DNA of 6,565 nucleotides from Sulfurimonas sp. GTDB taxonomy: Bacteria; Campylobacterota; Campylobacteria; Campylobacterales; Sulfurimonadaceae. A program made the translations under genes and the position numbers. The notes beneath the pieces are model-generated. The model was not told the DNA's origin, ran no database searches, and saw only the letters and a program-made list of their open reading frames with translations. Shown piece by piece: positions 1-6,565 of the stretch. The stretch is taken from positions 1 to 6,565 of the forward strand of contig JAFLJZ010000246.1 in NCBI GenBank assembly GCA_022712775.1. Reading direction: 5' to 3'. Positions within the stretch are counted from its first letter, which is position 1. The number at the start of each line of letters is the position of its first letter.

Positions 1-92
1 CAATATTTGTAATACAAGAAGATAAATTAAGTGCTGTAAAAACTTCAAATGACTGGAACCGTTTTCAAGTTATGGCAAAATATAATTTTTAA
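1..92 (+). CDS. C-terminal fragment of a probable outer-membrane beta-barrel protein (5' end outside window)
   Basis: Reading from base 3, the frame is open from the window edge to the TAA at 90-92 and gives 29 residues ending NRFQVMAKYNF. The tail fits the C-terminal signature of Gram-negative outer-membrane barrels: terminal Phe with hydrophobic or aromatic residues at alternate positions (Tyr -3, Ala -5, Val -7, Phe -9), which the BAM complex recognises. I infer a porin-like or other barrel protein; the specific family cannot be told from so short a piece. It ends 13 bp before feoA, so the two could be co-transcribed, which would suggest a link to metal or solute passage across the outer membrane. 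The gene has no visible start because it begins upstream of the window. Confidence 0.6.
   Translation, partial: IFVIQEDKLSAVKTSNDWNRFQVMAKYNF
81..86 (+). promoter_or_regulatory. Candidate -10 box for feoAB
   Basis: A perfect TATAAT lies over the last codons of the upstream gene. It would start transcription near base 93 and give a leader of about 13 nt that still includes the feoA ribosome binding site. There is no TG extension and no clear -35 box, and the region is AT-rich, so a chance match is quite possible. If real, feoAB could be transcribed separately from the upstream gene. Confidence 0.25.
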
Positions 93-105
93 TAAAAGAG
101 AAAAA

Positions 106-354
106 ATGAAAACATTGATAGATTGTAAAAAAGCTTGCAAGGTAAAAGTTATTAAGCTAAATGCAAAGAGTGATTTAAAACAAAGATTAATATCATTTGG
201 AATCATGAAAGAAACAACGATAGAAGTTTTAGAACATGCCCCAGGAAAAAGTACGATAGAAATAAAAGTTGGAAAAATGAGAATTGCACTCCGTGCACAA
301 GAGGCACAGTTAATAGAAGTAGAAAAAATAGAAGTGGACAAAACAAATGCCTAA
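106..354 (+). CDS. feoA: FeoA, small cytoplasmic SH3-like protein of ferrous iron transport
   Basis: This 82-aa protein has the size of FeoA (about 75-85 aa) and its pattern: RLISFGI near residues 28-34, the turn EHAPGKS at about 43-49, then a beta strand and the segment IALRAQEAQLIEV at about 59-71. FeoA is a soluble SH3-fold protein needed for, or modulating, Fe2+ uptake by FeoB; the mechanism in the family is not fully settled. The ATG at 106 is preferred because a purine-rich AAGAG sits at 96-100 with 5-nt spacing. An in-frame ATG at 49 would add 19 residues, but it lies inside the upstream gene and the extra residues do not look like FeoA. The stop overlaps the feoB start by 8 bp, so the two are translationally coupled. 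Confidence 0.93.
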   Translation: MKTLIDCKKACKVKVIKLNAKSDLKQRLISFGIMKETTIEVLEHAPGKSTIEIKVGKMRIALRAQEAQLIEVEKIEVDKTNA

Positions 355-2488
355 TGAAAAAACAAAGAGTTGTCCTGTTATAGCAAACCATATTAAGATA
401 GCTCTTGTTGGTCAGCCTAATGTTGGTAAGAGTATGCTTATCAATTCTGTTTCAAACTCACATCTTCATGTGGGAAATTTTTCAGGTGTAACGGTTGATA
501 AAACAGAGGTTTTATTTGACTATAAAGAGTACCATTTTACTGTTGTAGATTTACCTGGAACATATGCCTTTACTGATTATACGATAGAAGAAAGAGTAAC
601 GCATGATTACCTTTGTGCTGAGAGTTATGATTTGATTATCAATGTAGTTGATTCTACCTCTTTAGAAAAAAACCTTCAACTTACAGCAGAACTTATGACG
701 ATGAGCAAGAGTATGGTTATCGCTTTAAATATGAATGATGAAGCGATAAAAGAAAAGATAGATATCAATGCTCCATATATGTCAGAATTAATGGGAATCC
801 CTTGTATAAAAGTTTCAGCCGCTACAAAAGAAGGAATAGAAAATCTTTTAGATGCAGTTATACAAGTCAAAGAAAAAACACTCCAAAGTCAAAAACTTAT
901 TTTTAGTGAAGCTGTAGAAGAAGAGATAGCAACTATAGAATCGTATCTTAAAAAGCATAGGTATGAATCGGTTAATTCGCATAGAAATATAGCGATAAAC
1001 TTACTAAAAAATAATCAAAAAACATATCAAAAACTTCATGATAATCCAATTTGGACAGAGTTACAACCAATTTTAATAGAAGCTTCAAAGCATGTTGAAC
1101 TGCATCATGATTCTGATGATATTAAAGAAGCTTTTGCAGAAGAATATGCTTCGTTTAATCGCGGTATTGTTGCTGAAGTAGTTAAGCAAGAGACGAAAGA
1201 AGAGACAAAAACTGTAACAGAAAAAATAGATTCTGTACTTATTCACCCCGTACTAGGAATACCGATATTTTTATTTTTTATGTGGGGATTATTTCAATTA
1301 ACATTTGAAATAGGTTCAATCCCTATGGATTGGATTGATGCATTTTTTGGATGGCTTGGTGATACAGTAGGTGCTACAATCGCACATGAAGATATTCGCT
1401 CGCTTATAGTTGATGGAATCATAGCTGGTGTTGGTGCTGTGATTTTATTTGTACCAAATATCATTATTTTATTTATAGGAATTGCACTTTTAGAGAGTAC
1501 CGGATATATGTCAAGAGTTGCATTTTTACTTGATGGATTTTTTCATAAATTTGGTATGCACGGGCAATCTTTCATACCGCTTGTAACAGGTTTTGGTTGT
1601 TCAATCCCAGCATATATGTCAGCAAGAATTTTAAAGAATGATAGAGATAGATTACTTACCTTGTTTATTATAGGCTTTATGTCTTGTGGTGCTAGACTTC
1701 CTGTATACGTACTTTTTGCAGGAGCATTCTTTTCTCCTGAAATGGCAGGTAATGTACTTTTTATCATCTATATTTCAGGTGTTATGATGGGTCTTGTTGC
1801 TGCTAAAATACTTAAAGTAACTGTATTTAAAGGTGAGGATGAACCATTTGTAATGGAGATGCCAAAGTATAGACTTCCTTCTCTAAAGTTAATATGGCAT
1901 ACGGTTGTAACAAAAACAATGATGTACTTAAAAAAAGCGGGTACTTTCATTGCGGCAGCTTCTATTCTTATCTGGTTTTTAAGTAATTATCCACATAACT
2001 TAGAATTAAAATCAACGTATGAAACGAAGATAGAAATGGTAGCGAATGAAGATGAAAAATCAAGACTTCAAAACAAATTGGCTGAAGCACATTTAGAACA
2101 AAGTTATCTAGGGCAAATTGGTAAATTTTCAGAACCACTTTTTGCACCACTTGGTTTTGACTGGAAAATGAGTGTAGCACTCCAAACTGGTTTAGCTGCT
2201 AAGGAAGTTGTTGTTTCTACATTGGGTGTATTATACGCACTGGGTGGTGATGTAGATGAAGAAAACACTTCTTTAATCTCGGCAATATCAAAAAACATCT
2301 CTTTTGCTTCTGCAATATCATTTATCGTTGTGATTATGATTTATTTACCATGTTTGGCAGCATCTATAGTATTTACTCGTGAGGCTGGCGGGATTAGATA
2401 TTTCTTTTATCTTTTTGCCTTTACATCTGTAACTGCATATTTTATGGCCTTTATCGCATACAATATAGCGCAGTTGTTAAGCTATTAA
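347..2488 (+). CDS. feoB: FeoB, ferrous iron transporter with N-terminal GTPase domain
   Basis: Inner-membrane Fe2+ uptake protein of 713 aa. The N-terminal GTPase domain shows G1 GQPNVGKS (22-29), the G2 Thr49 in NFSGVTV, G3 DLPG (68-71), G4 NMND (128-131) and a G5-like SAATKEG (157-163). A linker or GDI-like helical region follows to about 295. The membrane part starts at IHPVLGIP (299 onward) and carries both conserved Gate cysteine motifs: GFGCSIPAYMSAR (Cys418) and MSCGARLPV (Cys447). A C-terminal block has PLGFDW (601-606) and the AAKEVVVSTLG motif. A charged, coil-like insert lies at about 565-595 between membrane segments, as in many FeoBs of this type. It is a little shorter than E. 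coli FeoB (773 aa) and complete, with no frameshift. It starts inside the feoA end (8-bp overlap). No feoC follows. Confidence 0.97.
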   Translation: MPNEKTKSCPVIANHIKIALVGQPNVGKSMLINSVSNSHLHVGNFSGVTVDKTEVLFDYKEYHFTVVDLPGTYAFTDYTIEERVTHDYLCAESYDLIINVVDSTSLEKNLQLTAELMTMSKSMVIALNMNDEAIKEKIDINAPYMSELMGIPCIKVSAATKEGIENLLDAVIQVKEKTLQSQKLIFSEAVEEEIATIESYLKKHRYESVNSHRNIAINLLKNNQKTYQKLHDNPIWTELQPILIEASKHVELHHDSDDIKEAFAEEYASFNRGIVAEVVKQETKEETKTVTEKIDSVLIHPVLGIPIFLFFMWGLFQLTFEIGSIPMDWIDAFFGWLGDTVGATIAHEDIRSLIVDGIIAGVGAVILFVPNIIILFIGIALLESTGYMSRVAFLLDGFFHKFGMHGQSFIPLVTGFGCSIPAYMSARILKNDRDRLLTLFIIGFMSCGARLPVYVLFAGAFFSPEMAGNVLFIIYISGVMMGLVAAKILKVTVFKGEDEPFVMEMPKYRLPSLKLIWHTVVTKTMMYLKKAGTFIAAASILIWFLSNYPHNLELKSTYETKIEMVANEDEKSRLQNKLAEAHLEQSYLGQIGKFSEPLFAPLGFDWKMSVALQTGLAAKEVVVSTLGVLYALGGDVDEENTSLISAISKNISFASAISFIVVIMIYLPCLAASIVFTREAGGIRYFFYLFAFTSVTAYFMAFIAYNIAQLLSY

Positions 2489-2490
2489 CT

Positions 2491-2504
2491 TTTTTTGATA
2501 TACT
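2491..2504 (+). promoter_or_regulatory. Extended -10 promoter for the signalling operon
   Basis: Just after the feoB stop, a T-run leads into TGATATACT: TG at 2496-2497 and the -10 hexamer TATACT at 2499-2504 (one mismatch from TATAAT). A T-rich stretch before an extended -10 without a firm -35 box is the usual shape of sigma-70 promoters in Campylobacter and Helicobacter. The predicted start is near 2510-2511, leaving a leader of about 26 nt that contains the ribosome binding site AAGGTAA (2523-2529, 7 nt before the ATG). This suggests the three signalling genes are transcribed separately from feoAB. No terminator hairpin is visible after feoB, so read-through remains possible. Confidence 0.5.
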
Positions 2505-2536
2505 TAGTGACAAATTAAAGTTAAGGTAACCCTATA

Positions 2537-3280
2537 ATGGCAAGACTACTGATTGTGGAAGAAAGTACTATTTTATGTGGAATTTTTAAGAGGTTACTTG
2601 ATCAAGATGGTGGTTTTACTTTTGATATCGCACAAAACTATAAAGACGCTGAGGAGTATTTATCAAAGTATAGATACGAGTTTTCTGTTGTAAGTAGAAC
2701 ACTCCCTGATGCTAACCATGGTGAGATTATTGCACTTTTAAATAAGCATAATGTAGCCCCTATTGTTTATGCGATTTCTATAGATGAAAGCTTTATAGAA
2801 AGTTTTGAGAGTGCGAATATAGTTGAGTATATTTTACGACATAGATACGATAATGTTAAATATGTAGTTAAAAGATTAAATCAGCTAAAAAATAATAAAC
2901 AAATTTGTATTTTAGTTGTACATGAATCTGAGATACAAAGACGCTATATAAAACAAAATCTTTCTCTACATAACTTTAAAGTTATTCTTGTAAATACTGG
3001 GTATGAAGCAATACAAAAATTAGAAGTTCACCCTGAGATACGTCTTGTGATTGTAAATCGTGAACTTTCTCAAGTAAATGGAATGGAAGATATAGATGGT
3101 TTAGAATTAACAAGACGCGTGAGAAAAATGAAAAGGGATGATCTTCGTATTATCGCTTTAGCTAAGGAACCAAACTCTTATGAGACAAGTTTTTTCCTTA
3201 ATGAAGGTGCAGATGATTATCTAATCAATCAATACTCTCGTGATGAATTTTATATACGAATTTATCAAAATTTAAAATAA
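2537..3280 (+). CDS. Tandem pseudo-receiver protein (two degenerate response-regulator receiver domains, no output domain)
   Basis: This 247-aa protein has two CheY-like receiver domains and nothing else. Receiver 1 (about 1-115) begins LLIVEES, but the phospho-acceptor position in EFSVVSRTLPD is Ser53 and the conserved Lys is Arg101. Receiver 2 (about 122-247) begins ILVVHES (His129-Glu130 in place of the acidic pair). It has Asn174 at the phospho-acceptor place in LVIVNREL, Ala209 at the usual Thr/Ser, and Asn231 at the usual Lys in ADDYLINQY. Neither domain should be phosphorylated in the normal way. The layout resembles, from memory, receiver-receiver-GGDEF proteins common in Campylobacterota, ending just where the GGDEF would begin, so it may derive from one. 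It is a full-length ORF with a good ribosome binding site (AAGGTAA) and lies 15 bp before the next regulator gene. A role as a protein-interaction or adaptor module is inferred; the function is unknown. Confidence 0.8.
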   Translation: MARLLIVEESTILCGIFKRLLDQDGGFTFDIAQNYKDAEEYLSKYRYEFSVVSRTLPDANHGEIIALLNKHNVAPIVYAISIDESFIESFESANIVEYILRHRYDNVKYVVKRLNQLKNNKQICILVVHESEIQRRYIKQNLSLHNFKVILVNTGYEAIQKLEVHPEIRLVIVNRELSQVNGMEDIDGLELTRRVRKMKRDDLRIIALAKEPNSYETSFFLNEGADDYLINQYSRDEFYIRIYQNLK

Positions 3281-3295
3281 TTAGGCTAAGAAAAT

Positions 3296-3958
3296 ATGAC
3301 AAAAATATTAATGATAGAAGATGATTTAGAGTTAGCAGAGATATTAACGGAATATCTTGAACAATTTGATTTCAAAATAGTAACAGAAGATGATCCATTT
3401 AAGGCAGTAAGTATTTTAAAGCTTGAACCATTTGACCTCGTTATCCTTGACTTAACTCTTCCTGGAATGGATGGGCTTGAAGTTTGTGAAGCAATTCGTG
3501 AGAGACAAGATGTGCCTATAATCATATCATCAGCAAGAAGTGATGTTTCAGATAAGGTAAAGGCACTTGAACTTGGTGCAGATGATTATATGCCTAAACC
3601 ATACGATCCAAGAGAACTTGAAGCGAGAATACACTCAGTTCTTAGAAGATATGAGGCGCGAACAGAAGCAAAAGAAGATTCTAAAAGTGATTTTAAATGC
3701 GATAATTCTACAATGATTATCTCGTATAAAAGTAGAAATATTGACCTTACAAATGCAGAATTTGGAATTTTATCGTATATGATTTCAAAGCAAGGATTAG
3801 TTGTATCACGTGAGGATTTAATCCATAATGTTAATGCTATAAATGAAGATAGTTCAAACAAGAGTATAGATGTTATGGTTGGAAGAATCAGAAATAAATT
3901 AGGCGACAAAACACTTATAGAATCAGTTCGAGGTGTTGGATATAAACTTTTAAAATGA
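3296..3958 (+). CDS. OmpR/PhoB-family response regulator, ArsR/CprR-like
   Basis: DNA-binding regulator of 220 aa. The receiver domain (about 1-118) is intact: acidic Glu8-Asp9-Asp10, phospho-acceptor Asp52 in LVILDLTLPGMDG, Ser79 in IISSARSD, and Lys101-Pro102 in DDYMPKPYDPREL. A winged-helix DNA-binding domain (about 136-220) has the helix KSIDVMVGRIRNKL and the wing ending SVRGVGYKLLK. The receiver closely recalls the Helicobacter pylori ArsR and Campylobacter CprR type, recognised from memory and not by search; in H. pylori the ArsRS pair responds to acid, but the signal cannot be transferred here. The ATG at 3296 follows a weak AAGA ribosome binding site. It is 15 bp after the pseudo-receiver gene and overlaps its kinase by 4 bp (ATGA), which makes the kinase its likely partner. 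Confidence 0.93.
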   Translation: MTKILMIEDDLELAEILTEYLEQFDFKIVTEDDPFKAVSILKLEPFDLVILDLTLPGMDGLEVCEAIRERQDVPIIISSARSDVSDKVKALELGADDYMPKPYDPRELEARIHSVLRRYEARTEAKEDSKSDFKCDNSTMIISYKSRNIDLTNAEFGILSYMISKQGLVVSREDLIHNVNAINEDSSNKSIDVMVGRIRNKLGDKTLIESVRGVGYKLLK

Positions 3959-5223
3959 AAAAACACGCAGTTTTCTTAACTGTTCTCTTCGCAATGGTGG
4001 TTACATTTTTAAGTGTAAGCGCTGTTTTTTGGGAGTTTTATAAACTCAATAAGCAACAATATATAAATCAAATCTTTAGTAAATACTCCGTAATTACCCA
4101 AATTTATAAAAATCATGAACAAAAAGATAGTGCTGATATTATGTTTGAAGCAAATCTTGCTGTCTATAAGTTTAGACTAGAAGCAGATAAGGGTAGACAA
4201 GAGCGAATCTTAAAAAAGGGAAGAATCCTAAAGCAAGATGGAGCGAATGAAAAAACGCTTTTACTAAAACAAGAGAATTTGCTTTCAAAAGTTAAGGTCA
4301 AAGGTTTAAAAACAACCATGCTTGAGTATCAACATAGTATCTTCTTTTTTATACAATCACCTGCTGGTTATGTACTGATTCAAGATGAAGAGTTACGACC
4401 ATATAGAGCATGGAATCTTATTTATGCCTACACAAGTATTATTTTAGTGCTTACAATCTCTTTTCTTTTGATTTTACAAAGGTTAAGACCCTTAACAAGA
4501 TTAAGAAGAAATATTGCTAAATTTGGTGATGGAAAGATGGATATCTCTTTTAAAACAAAGGGAGAAGATGAGATTGCACTTGTTGCGAATGAACTTGAAA
4601 ATACACGACTAAAAATTAAGATGATTTTAGAATCACGTACACTTTTTTTGAGAAATGTTATGCATGAGTTAAAAACACCTATTGCAAAAGGTACGATAGC
4701 TACACAAATGCTTGATTCACAAAAACAGATTGATAGATTTTCTTCTATATTTGGAAGGTTAGAATCTTTAGTTGGGGAGTTTGCTCTTATTGAAGAAGTT
4801 ACAAGTATTAATGATAAAAATGATTTTAAAGAGTACCGTTTACTGGATATTATTGATGGGGCTATTGATATGGCTATGATTGAAAATGAGATGATATGCG
4901 TAGATATCCCAGCATCTAAAAAAATGATAGTAAATTATAGGCTGTATACAACAGCTGTTAAAAATATGATAGATAATGGAATAAAATATTCAACCGACAA
5001 TCGGATGAAAATTATAATGATAAATGATGAATTATGTTTTGAGAACATGGGCGAGTGTTTAAAGAAACCATTGAAGTATTATATAGAACCATTTACAAAA
5101 GATAACCCTTCGAAAAATAGCTTTGGACTAGGACTTTATCTTGTTGATTCCATTTTAAAAGCACATGATAAAGTTTTAGCACATGAGTATGAAAATGGAG
5201 TGAACCGTTTTATATTTGCGTAA
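3955..5223 (+). CDS. Sensor histidine kinase, ArsS/CprS-like, partner of the upstream regulator
   Basis: Inner-membrane sensor kinase of 422 aa. In order: TM1 (about 5-26), a periplasmic sensor region (about 28-150) with many Lys/Glu residues and no family I recognise, TM2 (about 154-174), a HAMP linker (about 173-225, with RPLTRLRRNI), an H-box FLRNVMHELKTPIAKG with phospho-acceptor His237, and a compact ATPase domain. The ATPase has N-box NMIDNGIKYS (337-346), an F-box-like YIEPFTKD, and G2 box FGLGLYLV (390-397). The usual G1 Asp is Asn364 in ENMGE, a change also seen in CusS-like kinases, so the enzyme is probably still active. The start codon overlaps the regulator stop as ATGA with no good ribosome binding site of its own, which implies translational coupling. 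It should phosphorylate Asp52 of the adjacent regulator. Confidence 0.92.
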   Translation: MKKHAVFLTVLFAMVVTFLSVSAVFWEFYKLNKQQYINQIFSKYSVITQIYKNHEQKDSADIMFEANLAVYKFRLEADKGRQERILKKGRILKQDGANEKTLLLKQENLLSKVKVKGLKTTMLEYQHSIFFFIQSPAGYVLIQDEELRPYRAWNLIYAYTSIILVLTISFLLILQRLRPLTRLRRNIAKFGDGKMDISFKTKGEDEIALVANELENTRLKIKMILESRTLFLRNVMHELKTPIAKGTIATQMLDSQKQIDRFSSIFGRLESLVGEFALIEEVTSINDKNDFKEYRLLDIIDGAIDMAMIENEMICVDIPASKKMIVNYRLYTTAVKNMIDNGIKYSTDNRMKIIMINDELCFENMGECLKKPLKYYIEPFTKDNPSKNSFGLGLYLVDSILKAHDKVLAHEYENGVNRFIFA

Positions 5224-5231
5224 GCTTATGA

Positions 5232-5264
5232 ATTGCCTACTTAAGTTTGCTGTAAGTAGGCAAT
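5232..5264 (+). terminator. Perfect 12-bp stem-loop between the kinase gene and mltF
   Basis: ATTGCCTACTTA (5232-5243) and TAAGTAGGCAAT (5253-5264) are exact reverse complements with a 9-nt loop. The hairpin sits 8 bp after the kinase stop and 16 bp before the mltF start, where an operon terminator would be expected. There is no U-run after either arm on either strand, so it is not a classical intrinsic terminator. It could instead stabilise the mRNA end, bind a dimeric regulator, or affect mltF translation. Confidence 0.5.
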
Positions 5265-5280
5265 ATGTAAACTATTCCTT

Positions 5281-6565
5281 ATGAAACAAAATATCAACCT
5301 ATTTATTATATCTTTTTTTGCTATCGCTTTTTTCGTTTTTGGATGGTTGTCAAAAAGTGCATATTCACCTATTCATAAGATAGAAAAACCTTCTCTTTTA
5401 TCAAAAATAAAAAAAGAAAAAGAGTTACGAGTTGTTCTTTTAAATTCTGCATCAAGTTATTATATCGGTGCTTCTGGAGCACAGGGTTTTGAATATGAGT
5501 TATTAAAATCATATGCTGATTATTTAGGAGTAATCTTAAAAATCACAACAGTAAATACAATCAAAGAAGCACTTGAACAAACAAAAAATCCAGATATTCA
5601 TATCGTCTCAGCAGCACTTACAAAAACCCCAGCAAGGGAGAAGTTATATAATTTTGGACCTTCCTATTTTGAGGTTCAACAGCAAATTATTTGTAATCGA
5701 AGTATATTGCGAAGTAAAAAATTTCCAAGAACTTTAGATGGTCTGGCAGGACTTGAAATAAAGATTGGAGAGGGAACAAGTTATAGTGAAACTATACGTA
5801 CTTTTATTGCAGATGGTTATGATATAAATGCCACTTTCACATCAGCATATTCAACAGAAGAACTACTTGAACAGGTTTCATCAAAAAAAATAGATTGTAC
5901 AGCGGCTGATTCAAATATTTATGCACTTAATTTAAGATACTATCCTGAAATGGATATGGCTTTTACGATTAGTGAGAGAGAGCAATTAGCGTGGATTTTA
6001 CCCCCAGAATCAAATAAACTTGAGATTGATATGTATGCTTGGTTAAATGACTTTAATCAAAAAGGAAAGATGGCGGAGCTAAAGGACCATTATTATAGTA
6101 ATGTTTACTTTTTTGATTACTATGACAACAAAATGTTTTATAAAAGACTCAAAGCTAGACTTCCAAAGTATAAAAAGTTTTTTGTTGATGCTGGTAAGTA
6201 TTATGGGATTCCATGGAGGTTGTTAGCGGCTATTGCATACCAAGAATCACACTGGAATCCTAATGCTAAAAGCTTTACAGGCGTTCGCGGGATGATGATG
6301 TTAACTAGAGCTACAGCAAAGCTTTTAGGGATTAAAAATAGAGTTGATCCTAAGCAAAGTATAGTTGGAGGAACAAGACACCTTAAGCAAATGCTTAAAT
6401 TTGTTCCAAAAGATGTAGAGGGTGAAAATAGACTGAAATTTGCCTTAGCTGCATATAATGTTGGAATGGGACATATTCATGATGCTCGTAAACTAGCAAA
6501 ACGTTTAGGATTTAAGCAAAATATTTGGAGTGATTTAAAACAGGTACTGCCAGATCGGAAGAGCG
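5281..6565 (+). CDS. mltF: MltF, membrane-bound lytic murein transglycosylase (3' end missing)
   Basis: Periplasmic enzyme that cleaves the MurNAc-GlcNAc bond of peptidoglycan with formation of 1,6-anhydroMurNAc. An N-terminal hydrophobic segment (about 7-23) is a signal or anchor with no lipobox. A solute-binding-protein-like domain (SBP_bac_3 type, about 46-270) follows, then the SLT catalytic domain from about 297. The catalytic Glu322 lies in AYQESHWNP, followed by [13 protein letters not shown] (334-346) and [16 protein letters not shown] (388-403), all hallmarks of MltF. The ATG at 5281 has no clear ribosome binding site; the upstream ATG at 5265 is followed at once by a stop. The frame is open to the window edge. 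Residues up to Leu423, and probably Pro424, are genuine; beyond that the bases match a sequencing adapter. E. coli MltF has 518 aa, so roughly the last 60-100 residues are missing. Confidence 0.93.
   Translation, partial: MKQNINLFIISFFAIAFFVFGWLSKSAYSPIHKIEKPSLLSKIKKEKELRVVLLNSASSYYIGASGAQGFEYELLKSYADYLGVILKITTVNTIKEALEQTKNPDIHIVSAALTKTPAREKLYNFGPSYFEVQQQIICNRSILRSKKFPRTLDGLAGLEIKIGEGTSYSETIRTFIADGYDINATFTSAYSTEELLEQVSSKKIDCTAADSNIYALNLRYYPEMDMAFTISEREQLAWILPPESNKLEIDMYAWLNDFNQKGKMAELKDHYYSNVYFFDYYDNKMFYKRLKARLPKYKKFFVDAGKYYGIPWRLLAAIAYQESHWNPNAKSFTGVRGMMMLTRATAKLLGIKNRVDPKQSIVGGTRHLKQMLKFVPKDVEGENRLKFALAAYNVGMGHIHDARKLAKRLGFKQNIWSDLKQVLPDRKS
6552..6565 (+). other. Illumina TruSeq adapter remnant at the contig end
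   Basis: The last 14 bases, AGATCGGAAGAGCG, equal the start of the TruSeq adapter; the first 13 are shared by both read adapters and the final G fits the read-2 version. The match runs exactly to the sequence end, as expected for untrimmed adapter in an assembly. The first base or so could also be genomic by coincidence. These bases should not be translated as part of mltF. Confidence 0.93.

Noticed and set aside
76..100. AT-rich stretch before feoA as a Fur box
   Set aside because: The inverted symmetry is weak when compared with a 7-1-7 Fur pattern; it is more simply AT-rich sequence at a gene junction.
49..354. Longer 101-aa version of FeoA starting at ATG 49
   Set aside because: The start lies inside the upstream gene's coding region, the extra 19 residues do not resemble FeoA, and the ATG at 106 has a suitably spaced purine-rich ribosome binding site.
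2533..2538. Perfect TATAAT overlapping the pseudo-receiver start codon
   Set aside because: Transcription from it would begin inside the gene, after the ribosome binding site and start codon; the extended -10 at 2496-2504 fits much better.
3586..3966. 126-aa minus-strand ORF and similar reverse-strand ORFs (for example 45-341, 1543-1767)
   Set aside because: All lie opposite well-supported + strand genes, have low-complexity Ser/Ile/Leu/Phe-rich translations typical of antisense shadows, and show no recognisable domain.
5247..5278. Promoter for mltF (TTGCTG as -35 box)
   Set aside because: No acceptable -10 box lies at a proper distance, and the -35-like sequence falls in the hairpin loop.

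Overview
The window looks like a piece of a Campylobacterota (formerly Epsilonproteobacteria) chromosome, most like the Sulfurimonas/Sulfuricurvum/Arcobacter group. The base composition is AT-rich. The genes are tightly packed and all on the + strand, and the two-component proteins resemble the ArsRS/CprRS type of Helicobacter and Campylobacter. The genus is an inference from protein resemblance and has not been searched. Both ends of the window cut through genes, so this is a contig and not a natural unit.

Layout: (1) 1-92 is the last 29 codons of an upstream gene, probably an outer-membrane beta-barrel protein. (2) 106-2488 is feoA-feoB, the ferrous iron uptake pair, overlapping by 8 bp. 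(3) 2489-2536 is a 48-bp gap holding a good extended -10 promoter. (4) 2537-5223 is a three-gene signalling operon: a 247-aa protein made of two degenerate receiver domains, an OmpR-family response regulator, and its sensor histidine kinase (the last two overlap by 4 bp). (5) 5224-5280 is a 57-bp gap with a perfect 12-bp hairpin. (6) 5281 to the end is mltF, a membrane-bound lytic transglycosylase cut off near its C-terminus.

Together: FeoA/FeoB import Fe2+ across the inner membrane, perhaps with help from the upstream outer-membrane protein. The kinase/regulator pair is a complete, apparently active phosphorelay that senses through a periplasmic domain. The first gene of that operon has lost the phosphorylatable aspartate in both receiver domains, so it probably works as a protein-interaction module and not as a phospho-switch. 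MltF acts on peptidoglycan in the periplasm.

Two points deserve attention. The tandem pseudo-receiver co-transcribed with an intact two-component system is the best candidate for undescribed biology. The last 14 bases (6552-6565) match the start of an Illumina TruSeq adapter and are very probably not genomic, so the final residues of the mltF translation should be disregarded. No mobile elements, CRISPR arrays, tRNA or rRNA genes were seen.
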